Source of the DNA: Chloroflexota bacterium
Lineage (GTDB): Bacteria > Chloroflexota > Anaerolineae > UBA7937 > JACPPX01
Direction of reading: 5' to 3'
Assembly (NCBI GenBank): GCA_016190785.1
Contig: JACPPX010000059.1
Coordinates: forward strand, 1 to 27,952
Length of the DNA stretch: 27,952 nucleotides
Every line of letters begins with the position of its first letter. Within the stretch, counting starts at the first letter, position 1. The position numbers were made by a program, and so were the translations under genes. This document shows positions 23,859 through 27,952 of the stretch, piece by piece. The notes beneath the pieces were generated by a model. The model worked only from the letters and a program-made list of their open reading frames with translations, searched no databases and had not been told where the DNA came from.

Positions 23859-24770
23859 CTACTCAAAGAGCTTGGGATGGATCAGCCGAGCCAGGGCTTC
23901 CAGACCATCAATGATGCGCGGACCCGGCCGGTCCACCAGATCGGGGTCGATAGGGTAAATGGCCCCATTCTGCACCGCGGTGATCGTGTCCCAGCCCGGA
24001 CGAGAGGCGATCTCCTCCACGGTCCCCCCATATTTGGCATGAGAGAAGATTATGATCTCCGGATCGGCGTCGATGATCTCCTCCGCGCTCAGTTGCGGGA
24101 AGGGAGTGGTGGTTCCCGCAGCGATATTCTCTCCGCCGGCAAGGGTAATCAGCTCATGGGTGAAGGAACCCGGGCCGCCGGTGAAGAGAGTAGCGTCAAT
24201 CTCGTAATAGACTCGCGGGCTACTATCAGTTTGTGCCACCCGGGATTTTATCTCCTCCAGCCAGGCTCGCAGGCCCGACACCAATTCCTCGGCTTCGTTT
24301 TCTGCACCTGCGGCTCGACCCACGGTCAGGATGGAATCGAGAATACCCTCGACATCGGTGGGCACCAAGTAGAGCACCGTCATCCCCAGTTCCTCCAGCC
24401 GGGCCACATCCTCTAGACTAGTGATCCCCGCGGCAAGAACCAGGTCTGGTTCAAGGCTGACGATCAATTCGATGTTCAATGGGAATCCACCCACACTCTG
24501 GATGTTTTGCGCCTCTGGAGGGTAATCGCTGAAGTCCGAAACCCCTACTACTCGTTCCCCCAAGCCAAGAGCAAACACAATCTCGGTCAGGTTAGGAGCC
24601 AAGGTGACAATCCGCTGGGGAGTCCCAGTAATGGTCACCGACCGCCCGGCATCGTCGATGATGGTCAAAATCCCAAGCGGAGTGGGGGTTGGCTGGGGTA
24701 TGGCCGCCGCACAACCCATCAACAATAGGCTACTAATCAGTAGCCAACCCAAGATTATTTTGCGGATCAT
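23859..24770 (-). CDS. Substrate-binding lipoprotein of a cobalamin-type ABC importer (BtuF-like)
   Basis: The 303-residue product has a lipoprotein signal with lipobox LLMGC (Cys20), a short Pro/Thr linker (PQPTPTP), and a class III periplasmic-binding-protein fold. Markers are VTITGTPQRIVTLAPNLTEI, LIVSLEPDLVLAAG and ADPEIIIFSH. AAAGGA lies about nine bases before the ATG. It captures the ligand outside the membrane and delivers it to the permease encoded next. Fe-siderophore or haem binding proteins share the fold, but the cobalamin riboswitch in its leader makes B12 or another corrinoid the best call. Confidence 0.92.
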   Translation of the reverse strand: MIRKIILGWLLISSLLLMGCAAAIPQPTPTPLGILTIIDDAGRSVTITGTPQRIVTLAPNLTEIVFALGLGERVVGVSDFSDYPPEAQNIQSVGGFPLNIELIVSLEPDLVLAAGITSLEDVARLEELGMTVLYLVPTDVEGILDSILTVGRAAGAENEAEELVSGLRAWLEEIKSRVAQTDSSPRVYYEIDATLFTGGPGSFTHELITLAGGENIAAGTTTPFPQLSAEEIIDADPEIIIFSHAKYGGTVEEIASRPGWDTITAVQNGAIYPIDPDLVDRPGPRIIDGLEALARLIHPKLFE

Positions 24771-24800
24771 GCTCTGTCCTTTCTCAGCAAGATAAAATTT

Positions 24801-24831
24801 AAAATCCCCCGCCGAGATTGCGGAGGATTTT
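24801..24831 (-). terminator. Riboswitch-associated intrinsic terminator hairpin
   Basis: On the minus strand AAAATCCTCCGC pairs with GCGGGGGATTTT around a 7-nt loop, with a single G-U pair, and is followed by AAATTTTATC. It lies between the cobalamin riboswitch and the ribosome binding site of the binding-protein gene. This fits B12-induced transcription termination. An alternative pairing (anti-terminator) was not worked out. Confidence 0.7.
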
Positions 24832-24884
24832 GCTTAAGACCCAAATCCATTCATATTCCAGCCCCCTTTCTCTCGAAGGTACTT

Positions 24885-25035
24885 GGAACTAAAGTGGAGG
24901 CGGGTATCCTGGCTCTCCCCATTACTTGGGGAATACAGTTGCGGGACAGCGCCGGCCTTGCACCGGACTTCCCCCTTTCAGTCCCGACTTACGTCGGGAT
25001 CACCTCTCACCCTATCCTATTCAATTGTTAAGCCA
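24885..25035 (-). ncRNA. Cobalamin (B12) riboswitch
   Basis: Read on the minus strand, the leader has the B12 box GCCGGCGCTGTCCCGCAACTG (24936-24956), preceded by GAAGTCCGGTGCAAG and followed by the closing element GCCAGGATACCCGCC (24899-24913). A hairpin CCCGAC-GTAA-GTCGGG sits in the 5' part. These are the conserved core elements of the cobalamin riboswitch class. The boundaries are approximate. It controls the btuF-btuC-btuD-like operon downstream, presumably switching it off when B12 is plentiful. Confidence 0.95.
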
Positions 25036-25047
25036 CCAACAAAGAGC

Positions 25048-25076
25048 AGTATATCACACTCTGCAAACCATGTCAA
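25048..25076 (-). promoter_or_regulatory. Promoter of the B12 riboswitch-importer operon
   Basis: On the minus strand a perfect TTGACA (25071-25076), a 17-bp spacer and TATACT (25048-25053) are present. The predicted start is near 25041, just upstream of the riboswitch. The -35 box contains the TGA stop codon of cpaF (25073-25075). Confidence 0.8.
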
Positions 25077-26419
25077 GGCCGGTTCCGAGAGCGCAGTCCG
25101 GTGGAAGTGTAGCCAAAGACCTGGGCTGGCAACTGGAAACCTTTTGCTTCCAGTCTTTCGCTGAAGCGGGGGCGGATTCCCGTGGCCCGGTAGCGGCCCA
25201 CCACCTGCTCTTTCTCGTCCATCCCCTCTTCCTGGAAGAGGAAGATGTCCTGCATAACCACCACCTCGCCCTCCATCCCCACCACTTCGCTCACCGAAAC
25301 CACCTTCCGTGAGCCGTCCCGCAGCCGGGCTTGTTGCACAATGACATCAATGGCCGCCGCAATCTGCTCGCGGATAACTCGCACCGGGAGGTCGAACCCA
25401 GCCATGAGAACCATCGTCTCCAAACGGGAGACCGCATCCCGCGGGGAGTTGGCGTGAACTGTGGTCAGTGAGCCTTCGTGGCCAGTGTTCATGGCCTGGA
25501 GCATGTCCAGAGCCTCCCCACCCCGCACCTCTCCCACCACAATTCGATCCGGGCGCATGCGCAAGGAGTTGCGTACCAAATCACGGATGACGACCCCACC
25601 CGTCCCATCGGGATCCGGGGGACGGGCCTCCAAGCCTAGGACATGTTTCTGGCGGAGTTGGAGTTCCGCCGAGTCCTCAATAGTCACGATCCTCTCCACC
25701 TCCGGGATGAAGGAAGAGAGGACATTGAGCAGCGTGGTCTTGCCCGATCCGGTGCCTCCGGAAACTACTGTGTTTAACTTGGCTACCACACAGGCCTTCA
25801 AGAACTCGACCATGTCTGGGGTGAGGGTTCCCAACTTTACGAGATCTTCCACCGTAAAACGCTGGGGAAACTTGCGGACGGTGATCACCGGACCGGCCAT
25901 GGAACTGGGAGGGATAATGACGTTGACCCGCGAGCCATCGGGGAGCCGGGCATCAACCATGGGGTGTTTGCGATCGACCCGCCGCCCCAGGGGATCGAGG
26001 ATGCGGTTGATAATCCGCAGCACATGCTCTTCATCCTCAAACTTGGCTCCCGTCTCCTCAATGTGCCCGCTGCGCTCCACATAGATCAGCCCTGGGCCAT
26101 TCACCATCACCTCAGAAATGGAGGGATCTTTCAAGAAAGGCTCGATCGGGCCATATCCCAGGATCTCCTCCACCACCTCTTGAAAAAGGATCTGGGCCGC
26201 AGAGTCGGGGAGGCCCATTCCCAGGCCCTGAAATGCTGGCTGAAATTTCTCCCAAAGGATACGATTGGCCTCTGGCCCGGCTGAGAGGGAATTCTCCTCC
26301 ACCAGCGGGAAGAGCTCCCCCACTAACTTTCGACGCGCTTCCCGCCACAAGCGATCATCCCCTCTTAGCGGCCTTTGCTCCGGGGCCTGCTGCGACCTTA
26401 GCCGGTCGGAGAGGGTCAT
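25073..26419 (-). CDS. cpaF: CpaF/TadA-type secretion ATPase
   Basis: The 448-residue product is a GSPII_E-type ATPase of the CpaF/TadA group. The N-terminal domain includes EEILGYGPIEPFL, DPSISEVMVNGP and VDARLPDGSRVNVIIPP. The Walker A motif GGTGSGKTT contains Lys227, followed by an Asp box (TIEDSAELQL), Walker B-region RIVVGEVRGGEALDML and the His-box NTGHEGSLTTVHANSPRDA. It would energise a Tad-like type IV pilus or related machinery at the inner membrane. Unusually, no tadB, tadC or pilin gene follows; a B12 operon begins right at its stop codon. Its start overlaps the preceding 99-aa gene by four bases. Confidence 0.93.
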   Translation of the reverse strand: MTLSDRLRSQQAPEQRPLRGDDRLWREARRKLVGELFPLVEENSLSAGPEANRILWEKFQPAFQGLGMGLPDSAAQILFQEVVEEILGYGPIEPFLKDPSISEVMVNGPGLIYVERSGHIEETGAKFEDEEHVLRIINRILDPLGRRVDRKHPMVDARLPDGSRVNVIIPPSSMAGPVITVRKFPQRFTVEDLVKLGTLTPDMVEFLKACVVAKLNTVVSGGTGSGKTTLLNVLSSFIPEVERIVTIEDSAELQLRQKHVLGLEARPPDPDGTGGVVIRDLVRNSLRMRPDRIVVGEVRGGEALDMLQAMNTGHEGSLTTVHANSPRDAVSRLETMVLMAGFDLPVRVIREQIAAAIDVIVQQARLRDGSRKVVSVSEVVGMEGEVVVMQDIFLFQEEGMDEKEQVVGRYRATGIRPRFSERLEAKGFQLPAQVFGYTSTGLRSRNRP

Positions 26420-26715
26420 TTCGCTTGCTCCCGCTGCTCTTCAATAGGGATGGCCCAGATGATGTGATCCCGGTTCAGAGTCAAGAAATCGCTCTTATAG
26501 AGTTCTTTCGTCCCATCGGCGGTGAACACCCGCGCCGAGGTCACGGCGATAAAACGCTCTCCGCCTTCATTCAACTCATCCTTCAGCCGGTTTTCGGCGT
26601 GGAGATAAACCGTCCCCTCGATGATCTGGTCCAAAGTGCGGATCCGGGCGCGGAGAGTCTCTTTCGTCATCCGCACCGTATATACTTTACCCTTGGCATC
26701 AACTCGTTCTTTCAT
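26416..26715 (-). CDS. 99-aa protein translationally coupled to cpaF
   Basis: The ATG at 26715 has a strong ribosome binding site (GGGGAGG, about four bases before). The soluble 99-residue product starts MKERVDAKGKVYTVRMTKET and contains IEGTVYLHAENRLKDELN and FIAVTSARVFTADGTKELYK, a small beta-rich pattern ending HIIWAIPIEEQ. There is no signal peptide or membrane segment. It overlaps cpaF by ATGA, so the two proteins are probably made in a fixed ratio and may interact. I cannot name its family with certainty; small DUF6812-type proteins are a possibility. A strong promoter lies 50-80 bases upstream. Confidence 0.75.
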   Translation of the reverse strand: MKERVDAKGKVYTVRMTKETLRARIRTLDQIIEGTVYLHAENRLKDELNEGGERFIAVTSARVFTADGTKELYKSDFLTLNRDHIIWAIPIEEQREQAK

Positions 26716-26765
26716 CTCCTCCCCTATCGGTCAAATGACACCGAGATTTTTATAAATTTTTAACT

Positions 26766-26794
26766 ATTTTAGCACCTGAAACGGCCCCTGTCAA
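26766..26794 (-). promoter_or_regulatory. Promoter of the 99-aa protein-cpaF operon
   Basis: On the minus strand a perfect TTGACA (26789-26794), a 17-bp spacer and TAAAAT (26766-26771) are seen. The predicted start near 26759 gives a leader of about 45 nt with a normal ribosome binding site. Confidence 0.75.
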
Positions 26795-26850
26795 CAGCCG
26801 GAGCCAGGCTGAATACCGAGCACCGACTCGTTTTTTGGGCCCATTTCGGG

Positions 26851-26856
26851 TAAAAT
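26851..26856 (+). promoter_or_regulatory. -10 element of the 301-aa membrane protein gene
   Basis: TAAAAT ends eight bases before the GTG at 26865. No good -35 is visible at the usual distance. The spacing fits the leaderless pattern seen at other genes in the window and supports GTG 26865 over the TTG at 26835 as start. Confidence 0.35.
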
Positions 26857-26864
26857 ATAGGCTC

Positions 26865-27770
26865 GTGAAGCAAGCCCACCTGGGGGTCATCGAAACCCTT
26901 TCTCTAGGTTTCACGCTTGTCGCCCGCCATTTCTTGATCCTTCTTCTCCCCATCGTCCTCGACCTCTACCTGTGGTGGGGGCCTCGGCTCTCCCCCCTCC
27001 CCCTTCTCCGTCCGGCCCTCGAACTTATGGGCTTGCCAAGAGAACTCCGCTTGGAATACCTGGCCGCCCTGGAGCGTATTGACCTGCGAGAGCTCCTTGT
27101 CCCAGGGGTTCTGGGGATGCCCAGTCTCTTAGCCAGGGGTGAGCCGATCGAGGCAACAGCATCGTCACTGGAAATCACCAGTCCTTCTATCTTTATGGGG
27201 GCCGTGCTCCTCTTGGTAGTCGGCGGCCTTTTCCTCGCCGCTCTCTACTGGGGGTTCCTAGCCCAGCGGATCCAGAACCATGCAGCGGGGAAGAGATTGC
27301 TAGCCCAAATCCTGGTATGGTGGGCCCGGGTCGCTCTCTTTGGGCTGCTTGTCTTTCTGGCCTCTTTTTTCCTGGGATTTCCCGTGGCCTTGCTCATCTT
27401 TCTCGTTTCCGCCTTCGACCAGGGACTGGCTACTCTGTTTGCCCTCGCTATTTTACTGATCACCACCGCTGTCTGGTTTTATCTCTTCTTCACCATTGAT
27501 GCCATTTTTATCGGAGATATAGGTCCCCTTCGAGCTATGGGCCAAAGCATCACCCTGGTGCGCAGCCATTTCTGGCCCTCGGCGGGGTTGATCCTGGTAA
27601 TAACCTTTCTCGCCAGCGGCCTGCACCTCGCCTTCCGCGCCCTCTCCTTCCACCCCTGGGGCACCGCGGTGGGCATCCTGGCCAATGCCTATGTAGGGAG
27701 CGCCCTGGCCGCCGCTACCCTGATCTTCTACGGTGATCGCTTGGGCAAGATAAAAATTCAAGCATCGTAA
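26865..27770 (+). CDS. Polytopic membrane protein of unknown function
   Basis: Starting at GTG 26865, the product is 301 residues. It has a first membrane helix at about residues 18-36, a large loop (about 37-100, rich in Leu, Arg and Glu), and about five further helices. Polar segments include FLAQRIQNHAAGKRLL and FIGDIGPLRAMGQSITLVRS. The latter, with Ser/Arg after a glycine-rich turn and preceding a helix, recalls glycerophosphoryl diester phosphodiesterase membrane-domain-like proteins, but the match is too weak for assignment. It lies upstream of gyrB on the same strand, 54 bases away. Its role is unknown. Confidence 0.65.
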   Translation: MKQAHLGVIETLSLGFTLVARHFLILLLPIVLDLYLWWGPRLSPLPLLRPALELMGLPRELRLEYLAALERIDLRELLVPGVLGMPSLLARGEPIEATASSLEITSPSIFMGAVLLLVVGGLFLAALYWGFLAQRIQNHAAGKRLLAQILVWWARVALFGLLVFLASFFLGFPVALLIFLVSAFDQGLATLFALAILLITTAVWFYLFFTIDAIFIGDIGPLRAMGQSITLVRSHFWPSAGLILVITFLASGLHLAFRALSFHPWGTAVGILANAYVGSALAAATLIFYGDRLGKIKIQAS

Positions 27771-27824
27771 TCGGCATTAAAACAAAGCACTAGCCTAGCT
27801 ATGCAAATCGAGTAAAGGGGTAGA

Positions 27825-27952
27825 ATGGCCGTTAAACTCAGAGACAAGAACCGTTACGAAGCCGCCGACATCCAGGTCCTAGAGGGACTGGAGGCGGTCC
27901 GCCGCCGCCCGGGGATGTACATCGGCTCCACCGATGTCCGCGGCCTCCACCA
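27825..27952 (+). CDS. gyrB: DNA gyrase subunit B, N-terminal fragment
   Basis: The first 42 codons are present and the frame runs off the window. After AAAGGGG, four bases before the ATG, the sequence contains YEAADIQVLEGLEAVRRRPG followed by MYIGSTDVRGLHH, the start of the GHKL ATPase domain of GyrB. It supplies ATP hydrolysis for negative supercoiling. ParE starts similarly, so the call is GyrB by likelihood, not proof. Confidence 0.85.
   Translation, partial: MAVKLRDKNRYEAADIQVLEGLEAVRRRPGMYIGSTDVRGLH

Overview
The window reads as a gene-dense chromosomal segment from a free-living bacterium. My best guess is Chloroflexota, Anaerolineae-like. This is inferred from several traits seen together: Pro-Thr '(TP)n' linkers on lipoproteins and secreted hydrolases, a GH57 glucanotransferase-type enzyme, a CpaF/TadA ATPase, small membrane proteins of no known family, and promoters placed so close to start codons that leaderless mRNAs are likely. 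No 16S gene or other definitive marker is present. I see no mobile element, phage gene or CRISPR array.

Layout. 1-1359: 3' part of a GH57 enzyme. 1440-5707: two secreted clan GH-A glycoside hydrolases, paralogous in their catalytic domains; the first also carries a GH18-like module that lacks the usual catalytic Glu. 5781-7500 (minus): a TolB-type propeller lipoprotein and a membrane-anchored protein with a Pro/Thr linker and an Ig-like domain. 7537-7610: tRNA-Val(CAC) with a clear promoter. 7663-8415: polytopic membrane protein. 8452-10857 (minus): a heptose-phosphate adenylyltransferase-like gene and murJ, translationally coupled, followed by an 81-aa membrane protein. 10964-12458: a small protein homologous to the propeptide of the signal-less subtilase encoded next to it. 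12492-14186: GT-C-type membrane protein. 14218-14978: a short YdeI/OmdA-family protein and a frameshifted VOC/glyoxalase gene. 15051-16079 (minus): coiled-coil protein, divergent from 16158-19778, which encodes two GT4 glycosyltransferases and MurA. 19907-21047: msrA and folK. 21013-21960 (minus): polysaccharide deacetylase lipoprotein. 22008-25076 (minus): promoter, cobalamin riboswitch, terminator hairpin and a btuF-btuC-btuD-type ABC importer. 25073-26794 (minus): promoter, a 99-aa protein and cpaF. 26865-27770: polytopic membrane protein. 27825-end: 5' end of gyrB.

Themes. Much of the window serves the cell envelope: peptidoglycan precursors (MurA, MurJ), surface-glycan glycosyltransferases, extracellular glycoside hydrolases and deacetylase, and lipoproteins. 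The regulation best supported by sequence is the B12 riboswitch operon. The most unusual items are (1) a free-standing propeptide homologue next to a subtilase that has no signal peptide, (2) a MurA with Asp in place of the fosfomycin-target Cys, (3) a 17-bp palindrome inside a divergent promoter region, (4) an orphan cpaF with a 99-aa partner, and (5) a recurring leaderless promoter geometry.
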